Under the pieces are notes generated by a model, which was not told where the DNA came from, made no database searches, and saw only the letters and a list, made by a program, of their open reading frames with translations. From positions 20,120-84,119 of the forward strand of contig CALUZR010000009.1 of NCBI GenBank assembly GCA_944325335.1: DNA of 64,000 nt, in the 5' to 3' direction. Below are positions 17,300 to 27,237 of the stretch, piece after piece. Position 1 is the first letter of the stretch; each line of letters begins with the position of its first letter. This DNA comes from an uncultured Parabacteroides sp. GTDB taxonomy: Bacteria; Bacteroidota; Bacteroidia; Bacteroidales; Tannerellaceae. The position numbers were made by a program, and so were the translations under genes.

Positions 17300-18682
17300 A
17301 TGGCACTTCCAGTAGATTTTATCGCCCGCACACGGGCACTTTTAGGCGAAGAGTACGAGAAATTGGCAGAGGCATTGGCCGGCGAAGCGCCCACGAGCAT
17401 CCGGTTGAACCCGCGCAAAGGCCTCACGGTGGAGGCGGAACGGGTACCCTGGTGCGAGACGGGTTATTACCTACGCGAGCGACCGGCCTTTACGTTCGAC
17501 CCGCTGTTCCACGCCGGGGCCTACTACGTACAAGAGGCATCGTCGATGTTCGTAGAGCAAGCCATCCGGGCGTTCGTGCAGGAACCGGTAGTTTGCCTCG
17601 ACCTCTGCGCGGCGCCGGGTGGCAAATCGACTCACCTGTATTCACTCCTGCCAGCGGGAAGCGTGGTGGTGAGCAACGAAGTCATCCGCTCGCGGAGTTA
17701 TATCCTGGCCGAGAATATCCAGAAATGGGGCTATCCGAATGGCCTCGTCACGAACAACGACCCGGAGGAAATCGGGCAACTGACGCACACGTTCGACGTG
17801 ATCCTGACCGACGTCCCCTGCTCGGGCGAAGGCATGTTCCGCAAAGACGCCGACAGCACGGGCGAATGGAGCGTGGCCAACGTCGAACTCTGCGCCGCCC
17901 GCCAACGCCGCATCCTGCACGACGTCTGGAACGCACTCAAACCTGGCGGCCTCCTTCTCTATAGCACATGCACTTACAATACGGAAGAGGACGAAGACAA
18001 TATACAATATATCATAGGCGAACTGGGCGCGGAAGCATTGGCGATTCCCGTCCCGGAGGAATGGCATATCCACGGCGAACTGAAGTACGCGAACCCCGTC
18101 TACCGCTTCTTCCCACACCGGACGAAAGGCGAAGGCTTCTTCCTGGCTGCCCTGCGCAAAGCGGAAGGCGATATCGAAGCTCCTCGTCGCAAACCCAAGA
18201 AAGAGAAAAAGGCCAAAGGAAAGAACGCGCCCACATTCACCGACTGGAAATCCTTCCTGCAAGAGGGGAACACGTATGAACCGGTGTGGAATGAAACCTC
18301 GCTCCGCCTTCTACCACCTGAACTGCAACCGATTTATCCCATCCTGGCCGAGAAGCTGCGCATCCTGAGCGCCGGTATCGAGGCGGGCGAGCTGAAAGGT
18401 AAGGACTTTATCCCCTCGCAAGCCCTCGCGCTGAGTACGGAGCTCCACCCAGACGCCTTCCCTTCCGTCGACGTGGATTGGCAGACCGCCATCGCTTATC
18501 TCCGCAAAGAGGCCTTCGCCCTGCCAGATGGAACGCCCCGCGGTTACGTATTGCTCCGTTACCAATCCCGTCCGCTCGGTTTCGTAAAGAACTTGGGCAA
18601 CCGGGCGAACAATCTCTATCCGGCGGAATGGCGGATTCGGAGCGGGTATTTGCCGGAGGAAGGGAACATCTTAAATATATAA
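17300..18682 (+). CDS. RsmF/YebU-like 16S rRNA m5C methyltransferase
   Basis: 460 residues from the ATG at 17300. The upstream in-frame extension to 17234 crosses the promoter and is rejected. SAM-binding domain: DLCAAPGGKSTHLYSLL (about 107-123). The NOL1/NOP2/Sun catalytic cysteines are in TDVPCSGEGMFRKD and YSTCTYNTEEDED. A basic linker KKEKKAKGKN leads to a C-terminal RsmF-like PUA/NOL1-type region ending in NRANNLYPAEWRIRSGY. It methylates cytosine in 16S rRNA; the exact position is inferred from family. Confidence 0.9.
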   Translation: MALPVDFIARTRALLGEEYEKLAEALAGEAPTSIRLNPRKGLTVEAERVPWCETGYYLRERPAFTFDPLFHAGAYYVQEASSMFVEQAIRAFVQEPVVCLDLCAAPGGKSTHLYSLLPAGSVVVSNEVIRSRSYILAENIQKWGYPNGLVTNNDPEEIGQLTHTFDVILTDVPCSGEGMFRKDADSTGEWSVANVELCAARQRRILHDVWNALKPGGLLLYSTCTYNTEEDEDNIQYIIGELGAEALAIPVPEEWHIHGELKYANPVYRFFPHRTKGEGFFLAALRKAEGDIEAPRRKPKKEKKAKGKNAPTFTDWKSFLQEGNTYEPVWNETSLRLLPPELQPIYPILAEKLRILSAGIEAGELKGKDFIPSQALALSTELHPDAFPSVDVDWQTAIAYLRKEAFALPDGTPRGYVLLRYQSRPLGFVKNLGNRANNLYPAEWRIRSGYLPEEGNILNI

Positions 18683-18756
18683 AACACAGAGACACGGAGA
18701 CACAGAGCAATTAATAATCAACGATTAAAAGCTTCGTGTTTCTGTGTCTCTGTGTT
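18683..18756. repeat. ACACAGAG-class hairpin at a convergent junction
   Basis: AACACAGAGACACGGAGACA (8-bp sub-repeats) pairs with the complementary arm TCTGTGTCTCTGTGTT around an AT-rich loop. It lies exactly between the RsmF-like gene and the PepSY-like lipoprotein gene, which converge. Confidence 0.8.
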
Positions 18757-18760
18757 CATA

Positions 18761-20110
18761 TTACAATATATTCCCTTGCCCATCAAACCGAACCTTCTCG
18801 CCATTGCCTAACTGGTAAATAATGCCTTCGTCGGGCGAGTAATAGATGAAGGTGGCGTCGAGGTCTTCAGGATAATGCTGGCGGATCGAGCGATAGGCTT
18901 TCACCTTGGGTTCCCAGATGCCTTTGAGGAGTTGGAACGCATTGTCTTTATAGATATAGGCATTCCCGGCTTCATCGCGCAGGACGAGCTGATCGGCTTC
19001 CTTCCGGACATAAGTGATCGTGGTTTGGTATTCCGCCTCGGCTTGCTGGAGGATGTTTTCCTCGATAATAGATTGCTTCATCGCGCTGAGTGGTGTTCCG
19101 TTTCCATCCACTTCGAGCCATTCGCCCGCCTCGTTCAGGACAAAGTCGAAGCCGTTCGGGAGGCAGACGCGGAAATCCTGGGTGCTGGATGAGTAAACTG
19201 TCTTCTTTGGTGTCGGGTCGATGCCAAAGTAAGTGCCGATAAAGGCATCGATGGCCTCCGTCGGGAAATGAATCGGGCGGTTCGGATTATCCATAGAAAT
19301 GCCAAAACCGTGTCCTCCGGTCGCTTCCACATAATATTGGATGGTCTCCGGTTCGATTCGCCGTTCGACGCGGACGATCTCATCCGTGGTCATCATCTCC
19401 TTCACCTCGTCGGGCAAAGAGGCCAGGAAGGAGGAAGGCAAATAGGCATCGCCCGTGCCCTCTGCCACAACCCATTGGTTCAAAGTATCGAATGAGATGC
19501 AGAACCCTTCTTTCCAATAGAGTCTATAACTAAATTCCTTATCAACTGGAACCAACACATTCGATACCGGATATTCAGCAAAAACAGCATCCACAAAGGA
19601 ATAGATTTCACTGGGCACGAGCTCTGTGATATCGTATCCTAATCGCTCATAGCCTAACAACACTCCACTATTTTCCGCAAAGGCAAACTGGTCGCCTTCC
19701 CCAAAACCGATCGTGATGCCATACGCCGCCCGCGTGAGAAGATGCGGTTCATCGCCTGGCCGTTCTTGCGCCACAGTTTGGAATTGCGCGGCATATTCTT
19801 CCTGAAAAGCGGCGGGCAAAGGAGACAATGCGCTTCCCACTTGCTGCCACTCACCTCTTTCGTTCACCACTATATAACTATATGAATCATAAACAACCAT
19901 ATACCTGGATATACCCTCCTCCTCATCATTCAATTCTTCCGCCGAAGAGGGCACTTGGTCGGGGAAATAATGGTTCAACGCCGCCTGCACGGCTTCCGGG
20001 AATGTCACGCCCAACGGCTGCGGTCCGTCCGTCTTTTCGTCCGAACAACTTAGGAACAGGCAGATGGCTACAATCCACCCGATTCCATACACTAAACTTT
20101 TTCTATACAT
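18761..20110 (-). CDS. PepSY-like lipoprotein
   Basis: 449 residues from the ATG at 20110. The open frame to 20179 covers the promoter and is rejected. Lipobox FLS-C22. After it come several repeats of the Bacteroidales PepSY-like domain (F-x-Y-x-V-x-x-NGEW-type strands: IVVNERGEWQQVG, FDFVLNEAGEWLEVDGNG, LVLRDEAGNAYIY, VRFDGQGNIL), consistent with three to four tandem BLIP-like domains. Likely a periplasmic-facing lipoprotein binding a protein or peptide. Target unknown. Promoter TATCTTTG at 20142-20149. Confidence 0.75.
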   Translation of the reverse strand: MYRKSLVYGIGWIVAICLFLSCSDEKTDGPQPLGVTFPEAVQAALNHYFPDQVPSSAEELNDEEEGISRYMVVYDSYSYIVVNERGEWQQVGSALSPLPAAFQEEYAAQFQTVAQERPGDEPHLLTRAAYGITIGFGEGDQFAFAENSGVLLGYERLGYDITELVPSEIYSFVDAVFAEYPVSNVLVPVDKEFSYRLYWKEGFCISFDTLNQWVVAEGTGDAYLPSSFLASLPDEVKEMMTTDEIVRVERRIEPETIQYYVEATGGHGFGISMDNPNRPIHFPTEAIDAFIGTYFGIDPTPKKTVYSSSTQDFRVCLPNGFDFVLNEAGEWLEVDGNGTPLSAMKQSIIEENILQQAEAEYQTTITYVRKEADQLVLRDEAGNAYIYKDNAFQLLKGIWEPKVKAYRSIRQHYPEDLDATFIYYSPDEGIIYQLGNGEKVRFDGQGNIL

Positions 20111-20141
20111 ACTCTTTGGTCCTATTTTAAAATGATAAGGG

Positions 20142-20149
20142 CAAAGATA
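20142..20149 (-). promoter_or_regulatory. -7 promoter element (TATCTTTG) of the PepSY-like lipoprotein gene
   Basis: TAnnTTTG match 32 bp before the start; it decides the start at 20110 rather than further upstream. Confidence 0.6.
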
Positions 20150-20208
20150 AACCTTCACACCGTCATTTCCTACTTCCACCGGACTAAAAAATGTTTACAT
20201 AGGGATGA

Positions 20209-20346
20209 AAACTTCGTTTGCTAACTATCTTTTCTGCAAACATCGTCGATGTTTCTTTATCTTTAGGCTAAAGATACACAAATATCGTCGATACTTATAC
20301 AAATATCGACGATATTTAGAGAAAACACAGTTAGCAAACGAAGTTT
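20209..20346. repeat. Phased palindrome array F: four palindromes at 21-bp steps inside 18-bp terminal inverted repeats
   Basis: AAACTTCGTTTGCTAACT (20209-20226) and its exact complement (20329-20346) bound a 102-bp core. Inside are CATCG-T-CGATG, TTTAG-G-CTAAA, TATCG-T-CGATA and TATCG-A-CGATA with centres at 20246, 20267, 20288 and 20309, exactly 21 bp apart. The element fills most of the 271-bp gap between the end of the DUF4837 gene and the PepSY-like lipoprotein promoter. Confidence 0.92.
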
Positions 20347-20381
20347 CCACAGGCAGGAAAGGAAGTTTTCCCGGGGGCTTT

Positions 20382-21413
20382 TCAATTTTCCCCGGCCGTC
20401 GCGTCGAACAGGCGAGCCGTGCGCAGGGCCGATTCGAGGCGATGGATGTACATTTTCTTGGTCGTCTCGGGCGCATAGACAAAGCCTTCTGCCACTACGA
20501 TTTGCCGGTTCTTTTCGTCGAAGAAGGCACGGGCTACGAAGGGACCGCCCATCATGTCGTGCTCCATCCGCCATAATCCCCGGAAATAGACGCTGGGCGC
20601 GCCTGATTCAGAGGCGTTTTCGCACACGACGGGGAAACGCTTTTCGGTCGACATGTACGAACCTTCAAAACTTCCCGCAATATGCTGGCCGAGAATGGAA
20701 TCGCGCATCGCCACCAAGCGGGCGACATTCAACTCCTCCTCGCCCGAAGCCGGGAAAGCATACAGCACGATGTCCATACGTCCGGAAGCAGCATCGTTCG
20801 AAGCCCAAACGAAAGCGGAATCTTTCGTATAAGAGTCCAATTCCTCCGGCACATAAAGACTTAACCCTAAGTATTCTTGCGCCAAACGATCGACCTGCGA
20901 ACTATGGTATTGCTCCAGATACGCGACATAACGACGTTGCTCCTCCTCGCGAAGCAAAACCCGGAGCGTGTCGCCCGCCTCGTGCACATATTGTTCCAAC
21001 GCCGAAGCCGAGGGCGCTTGCAGGCGAAAGACTTGCTGGCCATTCGCCCATACGTCTTTCTCTATACGGAGCGTCGGTTTCGTATAACGATTGGTATCCA
21101 CATCGACCCAGACCACATTCCGGATCGAACGCATAAAGTCAGTAAACTCGTCCGGCGTGCAATGGGAAACCTTCGCAAACGCCTCGGGTTGCGGGAGCGC
21201 CGGATAAGGAGATTCCAACTCGGCGAGCAAAGCATCGCCCAACGAAGACTTCCACGAAGCCTCCTCTTGTACCACGACGACTTCGAACGGCAAACCGATA
21301 GCCTGGTTCTGCATCGTCAACTTCCGTTTGGCGCCCGGCGTGCATCCGACCAGCAGAAGCCACGCGCAAGCCATTCCCCAAACGAGATTCCATTTTACCT
21401 GAAAATGTCTCAT
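20382..21413 (-). CDS. DUF4837 lipoprotein
   Basis: 343 residues from the ATG at 21413, preceded by a strong AAGAAAGGTGG ribosome site. The frame extends to 21533 but crosses the promoter at 21465-21472. Lipobox LLVG-C24. The mature protein fits the Bacteroidetes DUF4837 family in length and in features such as GLSLYVPEELDSYTKD and YFRGLWRMEHDMMGGPFVARAF. Role unknown. Monocistronic by position. Confidence 0.82.
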   Translation of the reverse strand: MRHFQVKWNLVWGMACAWLLLVGCTPGAKRKLTMQNQAIGLPFEVVVVQEEASWKSSLGDALLAELESPYPALPQPEAFAKVSHCTPDEFTDFMRSIRNVVWVDVDTNRYTKPTLRIEKDVWANGQQVFRLQAPSASALEQYVHEAGDTLRVLLREEEQRRYVAYLEQYHSSQVDRLAQEYLGLSLYVPEELDSYTKDSAFVWASNDAASGRMDIVLYAFPASGEEELNVARLVAMRDSILGQHIAGSFEGSYMSTEKRFPVVCENASESGAPSVYFRGLWRMEHDMMGGPFVARAFFDEKNRQIVVAEGFVYAPETTKKMYIHRLESALRTARLFDATAGEN

Positions 21414-21464
21414 AAAATCCACCTTTCTTTCTTTTAAATTAAACACAATTGAAAAAGTATGCCG

Positions 21465-21472
21465 CAAAGGTA
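21465..21472 (-). promoter_or_regulatory. -7 promoter element (TACCTTTG) of the DUF4837 gene
   Basis: TAnnTTTG match 52 bp before the start codon at 21413. Confidence 0.55.
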
Positions 21473-21599
21473 AGCGAAGAAATAAGGGAAAGCAAGGAAT
21501 GATACCGGACAAGTAAAGGACAAGAATAAGCACAGGGAATCATCCCTTTAGCCATTCTAAAGAGACAAAAAGAAAGACGCAGGGCGGACAATCGGGGGA

Positions 21600-22250
21600 T
21601 TAAAGTTGGCGGACAAAGGCGTCTACGTCGCTTTTCTCGTCGAGGGCGAGCCGCTTCTTGAGGCGTTGCTTCGATTTCGTCAGCGCTTCCGACGTGTTGT
21701 GGAAGATGGCCAACTGTTCTTTGCGCGAGAAACGCCAGAGAAGCAGGCAAACGATTTCCTGTTCGTGGCGCGTCAGGGCATAATCGGCCTGAAGCGTGGC
21801 GAGCGGACGGTTGAAGAGCGCGTCGGTCAGGGCGAAGAGCGTGTCCCAGTCCGCGCGGGAGGGATTGGCATGTTCCGGATCGCCTTTCAGTTGGAAGAGC
21901 AACGCTAAGGCCTTGTTCTCCGGTTCGTCTGCCGAGAGCTGTTTGATCTGCTGCTCGCAGACCACGACGCGCTGGCGATAATAGGCGATGTCCTCGGTCT
22001 TTTGCCGATAGGACTCGGAGACTTGCTCCACGTGCTCCAACTCCCGCTCGAGCGATTGCATTTTTCCTAAATAGTATTGTTGCTTTTCGCGGAAATAACG
22101 CACCAACTCTTGCCGTTGCTTCAGGCGATGCTTGGAAGTAGCTATCCGCTCGCGCTTTTCGCCCGAACGCATGCCCAACCAAAAGGCGCCAATTGCTACC
22201 AGGAGCAACGCTAATACGATAAAGAAAGGATAAAACTCTTGCCAATTCAT
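21600..22250 (-). CDS. Membrane-anchored coiled-coil protein with HTH-like C-terminus
   Basis: 216 residues. One membrane helix at about 8-28 (FFIVLALLLVAIGAFWLG), then a long basic/acidic coiled coil (about 35-110), then a C-terminal segment LTRHEQEIVCLLLWRFSRKEQL...TKSKQRLKKRL (about 160-205) that looks like a LuxR/sigma-type HTH. The start ATG overlaps the ppk1 stop as ATGA, so it is made together with polyphosphate kinase. A membrane-tethered regulator responding to envelope or phosphate state is inference only. Confidence 0.7.
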   Translation of the reverse strand: MNWQEFYPFFIVLALLLVAIGAFWLGMRSGEKRERIATSKHRLKQRQELVRYFREKQQYYLGKMQSLERELEHVEQVSESYRQKTEDIAYYRQRVVVCEQQIKQLSADEPENKALALLFQLKGDPEHANPSRADWDTLFALTDALFNRPLATLQADYALTRHEQEIVCLLLWRFSRKEQLAIFHNTSEALTKSKQRLKKRLALDEKSDVDAFVRQL

Positions 22251-24295
22251 AACTGTTCCTTTAGATAATGATAAATCGCCTCTTGCGAACGGACGGGTGG
22301 ATTGTCGTTTCGTTTGGGAATGTTCTGCAGATGCGCGTCGATCCAGCACGCCTTCACGTTGTCTTGCAGCTGGATGTGGAGGATGTCGATGATTTGCCGC
22401 TTGATGTCCGGGTCGAGGATCGGGAAGGCGGTCTCGATGCGCCGGCTCAAGTTGCGCCGCATCCAATCTGCCGAAGCGAGATAAAGCGCTTCCTGCCCGT
22501 CGTTGTAAAAATACCAAACGCGGGCATGCTCGAGGAACATGTCCACAATGCGCGTAATCCGGATATTCCGGCTATAAGGCTGGTCCGGGACGAGGCAGCA
22601 GATGCCGCGTACGATCAGGTCGATGTCCACGCCCGCCTCGCTCGCCCGGTAGAGGGAATCAATCATGTGCGTGTCGTGAAGTCCATTCATCTTGAGAATG
22701 ATGCACCCCTTGCGTCCCGCCTCGGCGTGTTCGATTTCCCGGGCAATCAGACGGTCCAGCTCAGGCACCATATTAAAGCGTGCCACCAGCAGATGACGGA
22801 ACGTCGGGGCGGGAAGTTTTCCTTCGAGCAAGGCAAAGACGCGGTTCACGTCTTCCACCAGTTCCGGACAGCTCGTGAGCAGCGCCATGTCTGAATAGAT
22901 GCGTGCCGTCTTCTCGTTGAAGTTGCCCGTACTGAGGTAGGCAATGTCGTTCCGTTCGTCTGCCCCGCTTTCCTTTTTCCGGAGGATGACCGCCACCTTG
23001 GCATGGACTTTCAAACCTGGAATGCTGTAAATAATCCGGATGCCCGCCTGCTCCATCCGTTCGGCGGTGCTCATGTTGTTCTCTTCGTCGAAGCGGGCTT
23101 TGAGTTCAACAAATACAGTCACTTTCTTCCCGTTGTGCGCCGCGCTGATGAGGCTATTGATCACCGCCGAATTCTCGGCCACGCGGTATTGCGTCACCTT
23201 GATTTCCTCCACCTTCGGATCGAAGGCCGCTTCCATCAAAAGACGGATCAGATAGTCGAACGACTCGTAGGGAAAATGGAGGAACACATCCCGCCCCTTC
23301 ACGGCCTGAAACATCGACCCCGTCTCGTCCAAATAAGGCACCCGCATGGGCGACGGCGTCTCTTGCTCTAATGCCTTGCCGCGCGGATTGGGCAATTTGG
23401 CCAAATCCTGCAGGTTGTTATAGCGCACGCCCATTACCAAATCTTCCGGCGCAATCTGGAAGGCTTGGCACAGGAAGTCGAGAAAATCCGGCGGCATGGC
23501 CATGTCGTACATAAAGCGGCTGAGCGCGCCAATTTTCCGTTTCTTCAGCTTCTTGCGCATGTTCTCGACAAGATGGGCGCCCGTCTCGTCGTCCAGGTAG
23601 ATATCGGCATCGCGCGAAATCTTGATGTTGTAACACGAATCGATGTCGTATCCGGGGAAAACAGAAGGCAGGTTAGCGCGGATGATGTCGTCGATAAACA
23701 TAATATAAAACGTCCCCTCATGGGGCGGCAATTCGATGAAGCGCGGCACCTTCGAGAAGGGGATTTTCATCAACGCGTATTGGAAATCTGTCTCCGCATG
23801 CTTCTTCCGCATACGGATGACGAGGTAAAGGCGTTTGTCGCGAATGAAAGTCCGGATGTCGTCCTTCTGAATCATGACAGGCGAAAGGAACGGGAAAACC
23901 TCTTCGTTGAAGAAATCGCGCACAAACGCCTCGTGGAAAGGCAACGGGCGGCTGTCTTGGTACAAATGGATGTGCTGCCGCTCCAGTTCCGGCAAGATGG
24001 ACTGACGGAAGACACGCTGGAACTCGCGCTGCTGGCGGTTCACTTCGCGCGTGATTTCGGCCAGCGTCGCCTCCGCCTCTTCCGAACTCTCCTCTGCGTA
24101 GTTCTTCTTTAAGATCACGCCCCGGTGTTCCGCCACGCGGATCTCGTAAAACTCCTCCATGTTCGAAGAGTAAATGGAAAGGAACTTGATGCGCTCGTAG
24201 ACCGGCAACGATGCATCCTCCGCCTCCATCAACACGCGATAGTTGAACGAAAGCCAACTCACGTCGCGTTTAAAGTATCTATATTCATTTTCCAT
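22247..24295 (-). CDS. ppk1: Polyphosphate kinase 1
   Basis: 682 residues from the ATG at 24295 (MENEYRYFKRDVSWLSFNYR, the normal N-terminus). The frame runs on to 24406, but those 37 codons are repeat array D. Makes polyphosphate from ATP. Domains: N (1-105), head (about 106-310), C1 and C2 phospholipase-D-like halves. IPGLKVHAKVAVILRKK holds the autophosphorylated His; PYESFDYLIRLL and ATP-site segments are present. Coupled by ATGA to the HTH-like membrane protein. Confidence 0.95.
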   Translation of the reverse strand: MENEYRYFKRDVSWLSFNYRVLMEAEDASLPVYERIKFLSIYSSNMEEFYEIRVAEHRGVILKKNYAEESSEEAEATLAEITREVNRQQREFQRVFRQSILPELERQHIHLYQDSRPLPFHEAFVRDFFNEEVFPFLSPVMIQKDDIRTFIRDKRLYLVIRMRKKHAETDFQYALMKIPFSKVPRFIELPPHEGTFYIMFIDDIIRANLPSVFPGYDIDSCYNIKISRDADIYLDDETGAHLVENMRKKLKKRKIGALSRFMYDMAMPPDFLDFLCQAFQIAPEDLVMGVRYNNLQDLAKLPNPRGKALEQETPSPMRVPYLDETGSMFQAVKGRDVFLHFPYESFDYLIRLLMEAAFDPKVEEIKVTQYRVAENSAVINSLISAAHNGKKVTVFVELKARFDEENNMSTAERMEQAGIRIIYSIPGLKVHAKVAVILRKKESGADERNDIAYLSTGNFNEKTARIYSDMALLTSCPELVEDVNRVFALLEGKLPAPTFRHLLVARFNMVPELDRLIAREIEHAEAGRKGCIILKMNGLHDTHMIDSLYRASEAGVDIDLIVRGICCLVPDQPYSRNIRITRIVDMFLEHARVWYFYNDGQEALYLASADWMRRNLSRRIETAFPILDPDIKRQIIDILHIQLQDNVKACWIDAHLQNIPKRNDNPPVRSQEAIYHYLKEQL

Positions 24296-24311
24296 GATAC
24301 AGTGCGTTTTT

Positions 24312-24548
24312 AGAGCCTTGCAAAAAAATTTTACGCCTTCCCAGCGGACGCTGGCGGGCTTGCAAAAAAAATTTCTGCCTTCCCAGCGCCGCTGGCGGGC
24401 TTGCAAAAAAATTTTACGCCTTCCCAGCGCCGCTGGCGAGCTTGCAAAAAAATTTTACGCCTTCCCAGCGCCGCTGGCGGGCTTGCAAAAAAAATTTTTT
24501 ACGTTCCCAGCGCCGCTGGGAAGGCGTAAAATTTCTTTGCAAGGCTCT
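24312..24548. repeat. Phased palindrome array D: five ~41-bp units inside ~35-bp terminal inverted repeats
   Basis: Each unit has GCTTGCAAAAAAATTTTACG followed by CCTTCCCAGCGCCGCTGGCG. The CCAGCG-n-CGCTGG palindrome is centred at 24347.5, 24389, 24430, 24471 and 24513 (41-42 bp steps), with an AAAATTTT palindrome roughly midway. The ends are inverted: AGAGCCTTGCAAA... at 24312 and ...TTTGCAAGGCTCT at 24548. It fills the divergent region between ppk1 and the YfcE-like gene. Minus-strand reading stays open in frame with ppk1. Confidence 0.92.
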
Positions 24549-24598
24549 TTTTGTTTCATTCTTTGTCAAAAAAATGGTTTCACGTCGGTAAAAGTAGC

Positions 24599-24606
24599 TA
24601 CTTTTG
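24599..24606 (+). promoter_or_regulatory. -7 promoter element (TACTTTTG) of the YfcE-like gene
   Basis: TAnnTTTG match 22 bp before the ATG at 24628, just beyond array D. Confidence 0.6.
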
Positions 24607-24627
24607 CGCAAACAAACGAACGGAAAG

Positions 24628-25125
24628 ATGAAAAAAATTGGACTTTTATCCGACACCCACGGTTATTGGGACGAAAAATACGCGAAATACTTCGGCGAAT
24701 GCGACGAGATTTGGCACGCGGGCGACATTGGCTCCGTCGTCTTGGCCGACCAATTCGCCGCCATGAAGCCCTTCCGCGCCGTCTACGGGAACATCGACGG
24801 GCAGGAAATCCGGCTGATGTACCCGCGCGTGGCACACTTCCAAGTGGAGGGCGTGCAGGTGATGATGACGCACATCGGCGGTTATCCGGGGCGCTATGAT
24901 CCCTCCATCCGCGCGGAACTGTTCGCCACGCGCCCCGCCCTCTTCATTGCCGGACATTCGCATATCCTGAAGGTGCAATACGACCCGACGCTCTGCTGCC
25001 TGCACATCAACCCCGGCGCGGCAGGCATAAGCGGATTCCATACAAAACGTACTCTCGTCCGCTTCTGCATCGACGGCGAAAAGGTGTACGACCTGGAAGT
25101 CATCGAATTGGGCGACCGGTATTGA
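24628..25125 (+). CDS. YfcE/MJ0936-type metallophosphodiesterase
   Basis: 165 residues from the ATG at 24628 (GGAAAG ribosome site). Metal-binding motifs of the calcineurin-like family in order: LLSDTHG (D9, H11), HAGDIG, YGNID, MTHIGG, AGHSH, INPGA. Cleaves phosphodiesters in vitro in characterised relatives; the natural substrate is not known. Monocistronic, convergent with the next gene; the 70 bp between them show no clear terminator. Confidence 0.92.
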   Translation: MKKIGLLSDTHGYWDEKYAKYFGECDEIWHAGDIGSVVLADQFAAMKPFRAVYGNIDGQEIRLMYPRVAHFQVEGVQVMMTHIGGYPGRYDPSIRAELFATRPALFIAGHSHILKVQYDPTLCCLHINPGAAGISGFHTKRTLVRFCIDGEKVYDLEVIELGDRY

Positions 25126-25195
25126 AAAATAAGTTTATACGTAGGATCATTTACTTACAATAGGGCACGGCGTACTTTTTCTCAAGTAATCCGCA

Positions 25196-26326
25196 CTAAA
25201 CATTGCTCCCTGGACAAACATTTTCGGCCAGCAGAACCGTGTTCTTGAGGTAGGAATATTCCTTTTCGAAATATTCGGAAAAGATGCCGGTGCCGAGGTT
25301 TTCTTCAATTTGGCGAACAGACCAAAGTTTGCCCGCCTCCGTCTTGCATGATTCCAACTGGGTCTCTTCGCGCAGGTAAACGACAAACAGGGAAACTTGC
25401 TGCTTCACTTGCTCGTTCTCGAACGTATAGCGTACCAGCAACCGGGGTGTGACCTTCGGCAAACAATCTTTCAACTTAGCGAGCGTTACGCGTACCGCCA
25501 TCGCGATAGTCTGACGGAACAACACGTAGCGCTGGAAAGGATAATCCAGGAGCGAAGCCGACACCCAGGCGTGCGGATGGCGTGGCGTCAGGTAAAGCAT
25601 CCCTTTATAAAGCAGGGCAACGCGGATGACAGGATGATAATATTTCTTCGGCAAAAGGCGGCTGACGGAATAAGCGATGCAACCAATGACTGTCCCTTGG
25701 TCGTTCAAGACCGGCAGCCACATCTCTTTCTTCAAACGCCCTTGAAGCAGCAATAGGCGAATCTGTTCGTATGCAATTACCAGCAGGCCAATCACAATAC
25801 CGCTATCGCGATAAAGGAAACGGCTCCAATGTACATCTTGCGAAGATTCCGGCAAAATGCTATAAAAAACAATAATAAACAAATGGAGCGTATACAGATT
25901 CTGGAAGAGTTGCGCTACGAAATAAAATTCATTCAACGTAGTCAAGATATAAGTGCGCCGCGAAGCCGGTATATTGGCATTCCGAATGTGATGCAAGAAT
26001 CCCTTTTGCGTGGCATGAAAGAAAATCAACACGATGACCAACAGGATTTCCGCAATCAATGGCGTATTGACTTGCAACACCGGCTGAATGGGTAAAAATG
26101 CCAAACAAATGGAATAGAGGACAAACGTCAGCAGCGAAGGCATCAGCATAAACGCATACACATTGTCATTCCGACGCAGATGGAAAAAGAACATACCGCC
26201 AATGCAGACTACGACCGCCACCACAAAAGCTGTCAGGTAGGATAAATAATTATCCAGAAACAAAAACAGCAACCACGGCAGAATACCGATGGCCTGATTC
26301 TCCCAACCTTTCTTGATTCGATTCAT
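25196..26326 (-). CDS. Multi-pass membrane protein of unknown function
   Basis: 376 residues. Membrane helices are visible at about 13-30, 32-50, 57-78, 85-105 and 130-150 plus one near 175-190. The C-terminal half (200-376) is soluble. It starts with LNDQGTVIGCIAYSVS and contains a Nudix-like sheet order (VIRVALLYKGMLYLTPR) but no complete Nudix box, so catalysis is doubtful. The C-terminus has conserved-looking aromatic runs (SEYFEKEYSYLKNTVLLAE). Similar proteins occur in Bacteroidales; I do not know their role. lipA ends 65 bp upstream. Confidence 0.6.
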   Translation of the reverse strand: MNRIKKGWENQAIGILPWLLFLFLDNYLSYLTAFVVAVVVCIGGMFFFHLRRNDNVYAFMLMPSLLTFVLYSICLAFLPIQPVLQVNTPLIAEILLVIVLIFFHATQKGFLHHIRNANIPASRRTYILTTLNEFYFVAQLFQNLYTLHLFIIVFYSILPESSQDVHWSRFLYRDSGIVIGLLVIAYEQIRLLLLQGRLKKEMWLPVLNDQGTVIGCIAYSVSRLLPKKYYHPVIRVALLYKGMLYLTPRHPHAWVSASLLDYPFQRYVLFRQTIAMAVRVTLAKLKDCLPKVTPRLLVRYTFENEQVKQQVSLFVVYLREETQLESCKTEAGKLWSVRQIEENLGTGIFSEYFEKEYSYLKNTVLLAENVCPGSNV

Positions 26327-26391
26327 TGTTTTTGCGTAACTAATTTCCGATAATAAAACAAATAAATATCAAGAAAGGTTGTGAGTTTTTT

Positions 26392-27236
<845 letters not shown>

Positions 27237-27237
<1 letters not shown>

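Noticed and set aside
24296..24406. N-terminal extension of polyphosphate kinase
   Set aside because: It is array D sequence; MENEYRYFKRDVSWL is the normal family start.
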